Part shown: piece by piece, positions 1 through 12,000 of the stretch
Layout of the letters: every line of letters starts with the position of its first letter
Position numbering within the stretch: the first letter of the stretch is position 1
NCBI RefSeq assembly: GCF_001949145.1
Contig: NW_019091360.1
Coordinates: 4,051,967-4,085,770, forward strand
Length of the DNA stretch: 33,804 nucleotides
Origin: Acanthaster planci
Taxonomy: Eukaryota; Echinodermata; Asteroidea; Valvatida; Acanthasteridae
Reading direction: 5' to 3'
Program-made: the position numbers and the translations under genes
The notes under the pieces: generated by a model
The model's input: the letters and a program-made list of their open reading frames with translations, nothing else
Databases searched by the model: none
What the model was told of the DNA's origin: nothing

Positions 1-4
1 ATCT

Positions 5-52
5 TTATTCAGACATTTCATGTCCTTCGTGTTCTTCTTCTTCACTGTCCAA
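5..52 (-). CDS. SLC4A2/3-like: Coding exon 21: acidic C-terminal tail and stop
   Basis: 48 bases including TAA. Acceptor ATACTCAG follows a pyrimidine-rich tract. Reads [15 protein letters not shown] and stop. Position and acidity match the AE1 tail, which begins LDADD and ends DEYDEVAMPV. In AE1 the LDADD motif has been proposed to contact carbonic anhydrase II; here it is LDSEE. The tail is only 15 residues, about half the vertebrate length. The 3' UTR leaves the window. Confidence 0.75.
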   Translation of the reverse strand: MDSEEEEHEGHEMSE

Positions 53-3000
53 CTGAGTATCAAAAAGAATTTAAAAAGACAAAAGTTATTCAAATTGCAC
101 CAGAAAAAAAACAGTGGACAGTGCCTTAAGAAAAAAAAAATCAAGATTGCAAGGACGGTATGTCTCCACTTCTGGGGTGCTGCCCCTGAAAATAAGTTAT
201 CAAATCAATTGATTGCCTACCATTGAAATATTATGGACTTTCCAAAGTGGTATCCAAAGGAAAAATCTTAAGAGGATTAAGACTTTCATTAGTTGTCTTA
301 CACATGCTTGGTGCGGATAATCCCCGAGACAAAGTCAAGGGAAATTATCAACGCACATTCTCCTGAGCTGGTCTCATGAATGTTTAAGACCAACCAAGCA
401 TATATTTATTCCCATTCATACATGGCTTTCAAGTCACAAAGACAAACCAAATTGAACAAATTATAAATATCCAATGACCTTGACAGTTTTACATCTTTTT
501 TTTTAAGCAGCCCATTTTCTTCTTATGGTATGGTCCTTTCATGAGTAGTCACAAATAATCTCCTTATATGGAGATTGCTGTGCATGTAGCACATACTGCA
601 CAAGGAGGCACAGTGAGCTGGTGCTTTACCATCCATTTAAGACCAAACACATGATGGGGTTTTGACCAATAGGAGAGGCTAAACTATTCTAGTTGTTTAT
701 AAATAAGGGATTAAAGTAAAATGACTCAAAACTACCCAAATATTGGAAATCTGAGAACTGTTGAATAATTTTGCATCCATACAACGAACGCATCAAGTAT
801 GACTAGCATGTAAATTCTAAAATGCTAAAAAATTACTTTTCTCTCGTTATTATTTATCATGGTGTGCTCAGATATTTGTGAATCAAACTGACTGGAGCAA
901 AATACTTGACTTAACTCGACCTCTTTCCTAATGACTTGGCTCGAGTCCCAAAATGAGTGACTCATTACAACTCTGTTGTGACTAACGGGTAATACATTTA
1001 ACCACTGGGTCACATAAAATATCAACGCAGACTCACCGCCTCCAACTCTGGCCAAGTGTAGAAGAAGCCCAGAATCTTGCGTCGTATCAGAACCAGAAGA
1101 ATCAGACCAAAAGGGAATGCCATAGAGATAATAGAGGTCTTAATGACCCACAAGACAATCAAAGAAACAATCTGAAGTAAGGTGAACATATGCATCTTCC
1201 ATGCCTTGACCTATAAAAGACAGAAGAACAAGATGACAGGTGTCAAACAGATTAATAACAGGTGGTTCATCAGGGAACAACTTAAGTCAATCAGGAGGTT
1301 TAACTAAGGGAATAAATATGTGCTTGGCTGGTCTTTAAAGTGTTTAAGACCAGCTCAGGAGAATGGACGCGACTCCCGCCTGCGCCACGTTCATTTTCCT
1401 GACCAAGCACATATCTATTACCATTCATAAATACTGTTTTAGTCAGACAGTCAAAGAAGTCAATATAGGATCCATTTCCAAGGATTTCCATTCTATGGTT
1501 TATTCCTTGTGCAAGTAGTCAAGAGGAATCTCTGTACAGTGACATGCTCATGACAAGTTTTCATGCTGTGGCATACACAGACTCTTGACCAATCAGAATT
1601 GACTAAACTGTCTTGTATCCAGGTGCCAGTGCATTTTACACAGTGTGCATTATCAATCACGGTCACGTTGTGCACTGTTGAATAGGGAAACTGTTTATGA
1701 ATAACATTTTACACCAACAAATGATATTAGCGAGCATTGTCTAAACTCAACTGAACTTCAAAAGTCTTTTTGAGATTTTGAAGCATAAGTTTAGGACATG
1801 TCTTGTTCCAAAGAGCTCTCAACAAAAATAGGGCGAAGTTGGAGTATGTGCACATATTACCAAGCCAACTCATCAGTCTACTCAGACCGGCAATTAATAA
1901 ATAATCAATCTATATTAATCAGTTAATCAATAAGAGAATTCAACAAACCATGCGAACAAATTTCTTGTCAGGATGATGTTTGCTTGGCATGAATAAGATC
2001 TTGATTCTCTCGATGACCTGAATTCCACTTAAAGAGCTGAGACCAAGATAAAGGAAGACACCATAGAGGACAGCAATAGGGACCTCTCTGAGTACAGGTG
2101 CTAGAAAGTGAGTCAAACCTGAAAGAATGGCAGGAATAGATCATCAATTCAAACATGAAATCTGGGAATATGGACTTGGTTAAAGACATATATAGTAATT
2201 ACAACTGAAAGTTAACATGAGGATGGGAAAGTCCGTTCACACTTGCTCTCTTCCTGAGGAATTCATTGTTTTTTCACAAAATGTGAAAAATTGTCCTATG
2301 GAGGGGAAAATCTCCAAGATTTTTCCCGCAAGCGGGAATGATAGTCAAGCTTTTTTGAAGAGTGGGAAAACATTTTCATGTCTTTTCACAGGAGTGGTAA
2401 AAGATCTTGCGAGCTTTTTCACACAAGTGGGAAAGCTTTTTCACATGAGTGTGAAAACATTTTGATGCCTTGAGAAATGAGAATGTAAATAGGTAGTCTT
2501 TTCCCACACTCCCCAGTGCCATTGACACTGTCACTGCCTTCCCAGTGCCATTGACACTGTCACTGCCTTCCCAGTGCCATTGACACTGCCACTTCCTACT
2601 GCCATGTACTGTGTGAAAATGTGTCTCACTGGTAAATATTACATTGACAGTTCTTACTGCAAATTTCTTTTAGTAAAACAGTTGGGAAATGTGTGAAATT
2701 AAAAGTACGGAAATTAGAAAAAGTGTGCTTAAAAGAAAAACAATGATTTTCAGCATCAGCAAGTGACCAGGAAATGTGTCATGATCTGATTAGCACATAA
2801 TTTCCATGCTAGCCTTAGTTACAAGCATCACCTGTCTTTGATTTGATGCCATCCAAAAACAATATTGGGCAAGGGATTGAACTTTTTTGATAAAACTGTG
2901 ATGATTTACCTATGAGCAAACTGACAGCAAAATTGGTCATGCGTTGGTCCTTGATGTGGTCCAATCGTGGCTTGACACCAGGAGCTTCTGTCCTTGTGAG

Positions 3001-6000
3001 CACACTCAGACTCCCCAGATGTGACACCGTCCGTACCGGCCCAGCACACATCCATGGTAGGCCAAACAAGCTCGCCAATAAGGAGAGAGCTCCCATCAGG
3101 AACAGATCCAGATGAAATCCTGTTCCTTTGCGTAGCTTGTGTTCTTTCTTGCTGACATACTGACTGTACGTTGGTAGCAGAGACAAACAATTCATGACAA
3201 GTTGATCCTACCACTCCATGAAAATTCATGACAGTTTGGGAGGACTTAGTGGGATTGAGGAGGGTAGAGCCAAGCCACTGTTACTTTTAAGAGGATTTCA
3301 TCATGTCCCTTGAAAGTCTGCATGAAGAATACCATTCAGTTTCTGCACAGTGGAATCAGACCAACTCATAGCCATAATACTTGGGCAGTTCAAGATATCT
3401 TTTAGAAAGTAGACATTTTCAAAACTCACATTTCAAAAGTTTCCCTGGAAAAAAATTTTCTGTGCAAACTGGAAAACATACATAGCAGATAAAAATAGAT
3501 GTATTTCCCACCAACACGTAGACAGAGCAGGACTAAATGCAACGCTAATGACAAACTGAAGATGACATGTGACATTTTCTGCTTCTTTGTGCCCAAAAGC
3601 CCTGATCTCCCTTTCCAACTTCATCTGACACAACTATCTGTCTGTATTCTGATAAATCATTAACAAAACATAGCTTGCTTCCTTGGTACATTCACAAGTT
3701 CAAAGATTAACCATTGCTTACCCAGTAAGCAGAATTTCCATATACAGCAGGATGAAGAGTAAAAAAGCAGGAACGATGGCGCCAAAGACAGCGCCAACTG
3801 GAAATGCATAGTTTATACCCAGAGGATTGATCAACCAACCACGCTTACAGGGATCGGTGGGGATAAATCCATCTGTGATGGTCAATTTCTGCAAAAGAAA
3901 AAGGAACAAACTGAACTTATTGGAAACAGCTTACGAAACTAATAATTCTTTAGATTTGATTGACTGTTGGATCCATCCATTTCAAATCCCAAAGTAACCC
4001 AGCAAACAGAGTAGAAAGTGAGTAAAGTCACCAGTTTGAGTCCTACCCCAGAAAGCCTTTATTTCACACTCTCTCCAGTTTCCCTAAAACTCTGAGCTTA
4101 CAGAGCAAACCAGTCAGTCTTCGTTGAATGCTAAGACACTTCATTACACTAAAGCAAAGTGAATCAAACTATATGACATCAAAAACTGCAATCTCATTCT
4201 GACATTTCTGTTACCTGAAGGAATTTATTTTTTCTTAAATTCACATAACTTAAGGTGGATGAAACATTTCACAATCATTTTCTAAACCAAACATGAAAAA
4301 AAAAACTTGTCTAGAAAACCATCAGCATAAATCAAATACCAAGCACATAGCATTGTATAAAGATTTACATAACTCAACATTTATGCATACAAACAAGTAT
4401 AAATTCTTACTTGCGTGTAGGTGTTTTGGATAAGATAATCCAGGGATACCATAAGAATAATTGCAATAGCGATGCCGAAGTTACCCATGGCGCGGCGTGA
4501 CTGTTTAGAGAGAAAAAGTAATTCATACATCAGTCCTCTGTTATTTCTATCAATTCATCAACATTCATTCAGGTTTTAAAGGGGACTTAAAAACCAACTG
4601 GTCGTCTTATTGACAGACTTTGACTGTAAGCTTATATCATCTCCAAAAAGAAATATTTGTTTGCTTCAATGACAGCAAGCATAAAATGAGACACTTCTTC
4701 AGTTACTCACTGTCCTTCCCAGGAAACTGCTATTTCTGAGTATCTGCAGGAAGTAAGCGATGAAGAAGGTGCCGAAAGTAAGAATTATGGAGAGTAACGC
4801 TGTGTTCGGTCTTGGCGTCCAGTGTCCTGGTGAGCATGTGTCCCCATGGAAGGACTCTGCTTCATCATGGTATGTACAACTGGGATCTTTATGTATATTC
4901 CCCGTCGTCTGCTGAAATGTGTGACGGTAAGTTGTCTGAGGATCGAGTGTTGTCAAATGCTGAGAGTAATCGCCTGCAAACGTACTGCTGCTGCTGTAGT
5001 TGTCTGCAGCGAGGAGGAAAGATGTGTAGTTTGCCTCTGAGCTGTGATTGGATTCATGAGCTGTGTCGCCATGGTGACCATCACTAAAGCAGTAGTCAGT
5101 AAGCAAAGGATTGGCACAGACTGTCTGGAGAACAGGAAAAAGGGGAAAGAATCTCAATTGAGAGGCTGTCTTGAAATCAGCAATGACAGAGAGGTACTAA
5201 GAGAGGACACTGAAGGAGAAAAACTGACCTGGTAACTGGAAAAGATGCCATTTTGCTTTAGCTGGCGGAATTTAAAACTAGGGTGACCCAAAGTGAAACA
5301 TGAGGACAGATGGACAAACCTGATCACCCCATCAAAACTACTCAGGGTGACCTACGTTGATATGTGAGGAAAGCAGAACTAGATAAAGTTGAGTGCAAAG
5401 ATGACATGATAACACTCACATGGTACAAGCCCAGGTAAGTCTCATACAAGAACACCAATGAGATGAGGACGGTCAGAATCTCTTCGGTGAATCGGGTGAA
5501 GTATCGCACCAGAATACTGCCTTCAAAGGCCACCACAACGATGGATATCACAAAGATCCAGAAACCAACCCAGGTCCTAAAGGGCAGTAGCTCTATGCCT
5601 ATTGTCTCACAGAACTGTCAAACAAACACATTAAAAGTCAGGTCATTAAGAGTTGCAAGATTTGGACAGATTAGAAAAAACTACTTCACTTTTGTTAAAA
5701 AAGAAGGGCAATTAGGCAACAACTTATGACATTTTAGAAAAATGACACAGTGCAAAATATTTTAATCATGAATTTACTACAGCTTAATTTTTGCATGCTT
5801 TGTCACTGATTTTGGTGGAAAGATGTTTCAGTAAGCAAAAGTGAACTTGTCTGATATGATGGATGGCACGATGTCCTTAGGCCTCATGACAAACATCCAT
5901 CTTCAGCTATCTGTCAATGTTAAGTCTCCCTATTATCACATACATGTAAAACACTATCATTTGAAGTTTTCATTATTTGACTATTCAAGAGAGACAAAGT

Positions 6001-9000
6001 ACATGGGACACATCATGTGCATACACTTGTGCATTTGTGCATGTCATGCAGTATCTACAACCAATTTTCATCTGAATGGGTACAAATGTACAGCATATTC
6101 TGTGGATAATGGATGCATAGTGATAATGGCATTCAATTGTCTATAGTATCCCTTTGTCCCCAGTGAAGGGGCACTTGTGTGCTACGTCCATGCTGGATAG
6201 ACTATCACCAGTTACAGTGAGGAGCGGCAGGGTGCCCATGCTGTACAAGAATCTCTCAACTTACCACAGACATCTGTTCTTCAAATACCAGCAATGGTCC
6301 TGTAGCTCCTATGATGACCAGAGGTTGGCCAGAGAAGAGAGAGAATAACATGCCACAGACAGATGTAGAGACTATCATTTCACTCACTCCCATCCATTTC
6401 TTAGTCTTCTCACCTGAAGATATTTGAAGAAAAGAAATTTGAATCAAAGCAAGGCATTGATAAAACTTCATATGACCTCACCGGAAGAGATTCAAAGTGA
6501 TTCAAAGCCATGGTCTTAGCTGACAACCTGACTCAGAACAACAAAGGGAAACTTGACATTTCAGCCTCAATTTGGAACTTTTTGGGATCAATTTTTCTGG
6601 CAAAAAAGGGCTAATAATTACGCAGGCACAGAACACGATGTTTAGGAATAGTTTTCCACTTCATTTCTCAAATGTGGGGGACTACAGGAGACTAGAAGAA
6701 GACAACTCACTCAGCAAACCACCAAATGTGATAGCCGGTGACAGACAGGCAAAGTAAATGAAGACAAAGGCAGCAAGGCATTGAAAGTTGAAAGCATCAG
6801 TGATGTCACTCCAGTAATGAGGATATCGGCGTTTGACATCATTGACTAAGCCACCAAAGATTCGACCGGTTCGACGCAGTGGATCAAGGTTTAGCTCCAT
6901 GTGCATCTTCTTTGTTAGTGCAATCACAGCTGAAAAGGAAAACAAATAATTTGATTACAAGAAACAAAACGTGCTCCCAAAAGTTGCATCTGCTTCCAAC
7001 ATACGAAAAATATGTAGATGGATTTTTACATAAGCAGGAAGGACAGACCGATGGCACCTGTTAGGTCACATGACCAATAGAGGATATCAAATATCAACAA
7101 ATATGGTGTCCCCCACAGCAAAGTGTGTTGTGTCATTTACCAAAAATAAACTTTCCGGTCAGTACAGTACTCAGAATATCGATGTGCTGAGTACTATACT
7201 GAAAATCACTTTAATTTTGGTAACCAACACTTAAAACACATTTTACTATTGGAATGATATCCACTACAGGTCACGTGACTTAGCGAGGGCAATCGGTCTT
7301 TAGCATCAAAAGTAAATTGGCCTTAGAAATGATGGGATGGTTCCACCACGAAGTGAGGTCTGCGATGTTTTGGTGCACCGCAAAGTGATGCACTGTCCAA
7401 GATATGTCAATTTGTGGTGCAACCAATGACATGCAGTGGTTCTTTCTCAAACTATTTCAATCTAAATTCAGAATGATTTTCACATAAAAATCGTCTAGTC
7501 CTTAGTGTCAATCTCTGGAAAACAGAGGAAGCTGTTGGCTGGTATCCGGGTAGGAAATGTGACATCCTACCCTCAGTGTCCTCCTTGGTTGGTTTGAGTG
7601 TCTGTCGTCTTCTCATAACTTTAGCTTGTTCCTTCTTCTGGATCCTGGTGATGGGCAGCAGGAGGTCACGATCCCAATCTCCCGGTGGTAGAACCATGGT
7701 GTCATTCAGAAACTCACTGATTCCCTTCATAATGTCGTGCTTGTCTAAACCAGTGTAGGCTATGTCACGAAACACCTGCCAAATTAATCGACAAACATTT
7801 TCTGAATAGGGGTAACATTTAACCAGCAGGGGGCAACCACTGTTTTCTGTTTACAGATCACATTCGCACCCTTACGTAATACCAAGTTTAATAAAATTGC
7901 AAATGTAAACCCAAGACAACTGCAGATGAGCCTTCAGTTCTAAGATGGATTGTCTCCGAGACAAAATTCAATAATTTATCAATTGGGACAGAAGTAATGA
8001 GCTTTTTCTTTGTTATGCAATTACCAGATGTACCTGCAATACTGAAGGCCCTTAACATCAACTGTAGTTGAATCACAAGGTTCCATGTAAATGAACCTTT
8101 TCTGAATGTTGCCAGGCGGCACTCTTTTCACATGTAACTCTCAGGCTTTGTATATTCACCTACCTCATCTGAAAACAGTGTAGCCATTGCACGGCCAATT
8201 TCATGGTAGTCCGTGTCAGCAAAGCTAGGTCCAACCATGAAGAAAATGAATCGTAATGGGGTAGGCACTTCAAGAAAGTTCTCAAACACGGTGGCTTCCT
8301 CCAGCCTGACTAGTGTCATGACAGTATCCTCAAAGGCATCATCTGTGGCAACCATGACAATCGCTGCCTCTGCTCCAGCGGGGATCTTCCTCATGATAGC
8401 ATCGCCGTGAACTGTTAACCGTCTGCTCAGTGGTGTGTCAGGGTTACTGTTGTTGTTGTTCTCCAGCATTGATATACGTACCTCATCAGCCTGATAAATA
8501 TGGTTTAATAAGAATCAAACTTCAACTTGACAAAAGTAACAAAACGTTTTGGAATGAGCAGTCCAAATCTCAAGGGAATGTCAATTTTCAAATTTCTTGT
8601 GATTTTCAAGTGAATAATTGAAAATCACGCCTATAAGACAAACACAAATTCTAAGGCAATTTTTAATGTAAAGGCCGTGTTGACTGACTTTTTCACTTTA
8701 AAAATGCTTTATCCACAGAAATGTTCAAGTTGTCAGCTCAAACAATTATTCCCCACTTTTATTTCATTATTTTTATTAATTTTTAAAATTTGATGGTGCT
8801 GCGTGACAATAAGCAGAAAAGTCCTGCTTACTATAGCAGAAAATGTTGTTGACCGTAAGCACCATTTCATGGTGGTACCTGATGTGGTTGTGCTTATGGT
8901 TGTGTGTGCATAGATATTTCTGTTGTTTTGTCACTATGTTAAGTGTGCCTTTTGCCATGCTTCCTGCTTGTGGTCTTAATGAAAGACAAAAAAGAGTCCC

Positions 9001-12000
9001 TGTTTAGTGTAAAATCATGTGCTAAGCAGCACCATAAAACTGGGCGCTGATGATGGCACATTTTCCCAACCCTTGAGAGTTACTGGACCAACAGGCAATG
9101 ACAAACTCTGATCAGGCATGACATCTGACATTGAAAGAACAAGAGAAAAACATAACAACTATAGTAAAGGATGCCGATAACGAAGGAAATAGTAGGAAAT
9201 GAAAGGGGAAAAAACACTGACATCCCTTTTAATTGGAAACATACCAAGCCTGTCTAACTCAATTGTTGTTCATTGCTCGTCACCACAAACAGAAACATGT
9301 TTCAAGATCCATGACAGCATCAATGCCATATGAAATTACCAGGGTACAAAAAAATCTGATAAGTCCTTGGTGAATAATCTAATAAGGAAGCAGCGATTAC
9401 ATAAGATGTCTGGTCAGACTGTGCTGATCCTGTTTGACAAATGGAAAAAAATTCAACCTTGTTGATCCACATAAAAGCTGTGTAGGTTGGATTGGCTGGG
9501 TTTTCAGAGGGTGAAGGCCTTGCATGGAGTACTTGATTCAACCAAATCCAGAGCTGTAGAGAAGTTTTAGTTAGAATGTTTGTATTTTAGTGTACATGTA
9601 TGACTCAGCCTACGACTCTATCATGGTAGAACTGTCAGCACAGCTTGTGAAATATTTCCACTTTGTGAAATATTTCCAACATGTGAAATATTGTTGAACA
9701 CAAATTGGATGCAGGAGGTACAAAATCTGAGACAAACAAAACCCAATATATAAAATTCCACAGGGTGGGGGGCGGCTCACTCGCAAACAGTAACAGTCAC
9801 AGGTTCTGTGAGGATGGGTTAATTAATAATTATTGGAGTTGAATTCTCAAAGAAAATCTTATTTGAAATATAACTAAACTTTTTACATTGGGCAAGCATC
9901 TTTGGTTCTCTGATTTACAAATGCTATGAACTCTTTTTCACACAACCTCTTACTTTTGTAATCACAACATTTGTCCATTCATGACATCGTGTGGTAAACG
10001 CTGTTATCGTTATGGAAAGCCTGATTTTTGTCCTAAAAACTTTCCAAGCCATAACTCATAATGCAGAGGTGGTCATAATTCAGTTTGGATGCTAGAATGC
10101 ACCTGCACCCAGTGACTGGTACCGGTAATTACTAGCCATACAAACAGGCTTCTCTTACCCCGTTGGCATGGTTATCAATAGAAGGTGACAGGGCTGTGGC
10201 GTTATTGACTGGCGGTGAGGGAGTAATGAGAGATGTCTTGCGTGATGAATCTGACGTGGCATACATGGAAAGACGTCTAACAGAGGCTTGAAAGAGGCTC
10301 GTTTGTTCCATAGGATTCCTGTCAGGGAAACAGAGAAGTAATACCCTCAAAGCTGAGTGGACTCAATACGCCAGCCAAGTGATTACGTCGTCATCCAGGT
10401 CCGATGGTCTGCATTGACACGGTAACCGGATCATGTGCTCTAGAGTATACATGGTGGTTTCCTACAATGGTATTACCTGCACAAATCTTTGTAATATTTC
10501 AAAGCTGGTTGGCTTTTTTCCCCAGTTTGAAACCTAAAGAAAAGACATGTGATGCTTTCATTGTATAATTACAATCACCAGCAAAACAATTCACCATTGT
10601 GGAGCAAAAAATAAACGCAAATATTTGCTAGAAAAAACTGATACATTTTGTGCACTTGTTCACGATGAGTGGCTGATCCAGTTGTTATGCACAGTGTGTG
10701 ATCCGTCGCTAGGGAATTTGTGGTGACCTAGGTCAGCATGAGGCTTTGTTGGCAATGTTTGAGGGAAAGGCCTCAGAACAAAGGAGAAAAGAAGAAATCA
10801 GAAGTAATAAGGTCATGTTTAGGGGAACAGCTTCAATTTAAAGCAGTGTGCTTAGGGAAAAATATGAAAGCAAAGGGCAGGGAACACTTGCTCTGGTGAA
10901 AGGACGATACAGGTATTCATAGCTAACGGAACAAAAAAATTGATCTTTAAGATCTTATCAGTGAGGCTGCTATGCAAAAATCCATTTTTGTGGGTTAAGA
11001 CTAATTCTTTATGACGGGTGCTTACTTGCGAGCTGATTGGTGGAGCATTCGTAAAGCCAATCCATGTTGCTCTGGTTGGATGAGTTCAGCATTTAACATT
11101 CCTTCCACCATGGTATTAAAGATTGCAGGGAGCTGGGTCTCTGGTATATCCAGTAACACCAGACCTGTGATAATCACAAGACAAACACCACAATACACCT
11201 TACTCACACCTTACATACAGGGACGCCATGTGAATAAGTGCCATTAGGGCCGTTTTCCAATACTCAACTTCGGCTACGTCTCAGGCTTCAACTGTTTTTT
11301 TAATACCTGACTCTGAAGCTGTAAGCCCACTAATCTGTCTAATAGTGCCACAAAACATCAAATAAGATGCAAGAGAGCAAAGACTTACAGTAATCAAATT
11401 TGATTTAAACGTTTCAGGCCCACAATCGGGGATTGGTTTCGGGGACGAAGCCTGAGACAGAGATGAAGTTGAGTATAAGAAAACGGCCTAGGTCTCTCAT
11501 ACATTGATATATTTTGCAGCAATACTTGACTCTCTTGCTTTCTTACCTCACTTAAGGGTGTAGCCATTCCAATCACAGATGTTTGGTAGAGGTATGACCG
11601 ATTGAAGAATGATTCAAACCATGCAAGCATTGCATTATTTATCAATTTACACCCATCTTGATTTATGAAGATTTTAATAACATACAAGCTCACCCCCTCC
11701 CCTGAAGAAAAGCACTTTGAAGATGAAATGAGGACAAGCTGAATATGAATTCACACTTACAGCTGGAGTGGGATTGGTTTTAAACCCCAAGCCACAGATT
11801 ATTAGGATTTCTTCTTCAATTAGCTTAGTTTTAAACCCCAAGCTACAGATTATTAGGATTTCTTCTTCAATTAGCTCCTCGGAATCTTCCCCAACTTCTG
11901 CGAGAACAGTCATCAGATGTCAGGACCACTCACCATGCTCAAGGCCTTTCCTAAGCTGAGGAAGACTGTTGAACGTCAAGGATGCCACGTGAGGCTTGCC

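Larger units (their letters stand above)
2119..2909 (-). other. Intron 18 (791 bases): hairpin array and minisatellite
   Basis: Donor GTAAAT, acceptor TTTCAG. More than a third of it is repeat: a run of related hairpins (2269-2465) followed by a three-copy 29-base minisatellite (2512-2598). Confidence 0.75.
8491..10158 (-). other. Intron 9 (1.7 kb): small repeats and a weak exon candidate
   Basis: Donor GTAAGA, acceptor TTTATCAG. It holds an inverted-repeat element at 8793-9035, a three-copy 18-base repeat at 9645-9696 and a 96-base phase-0 open stretch at 9458-9553 with an acceptor TTCTCTACAG but a poor GTTGAA donor. Confidence 0.6.

Noticed and set aside
1968-2189. 73-codon minus-strand frame over exon 19
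   Set aside because: It is in the wrong frame; the homologous frame beside it gives the clear AE sequence [14 protein letters not shown].
2217-2465. 82-codon plus-strand open frame
   Set aside because: It coincides with the hairpin array; the open frame follows from repeated TTTTCACA-type units and has no domain.
2906-3229. 107-codon minus-strand frame over exon 18
   Set aside because: Shadow of exon 18 in another frame; the true frame has the FHLDL and GLPW motifs.
5841-6146. 101-codon plus-strand open frame in intron 13
   Set aside because: Isolated, no homology and no splice context; likely chance.
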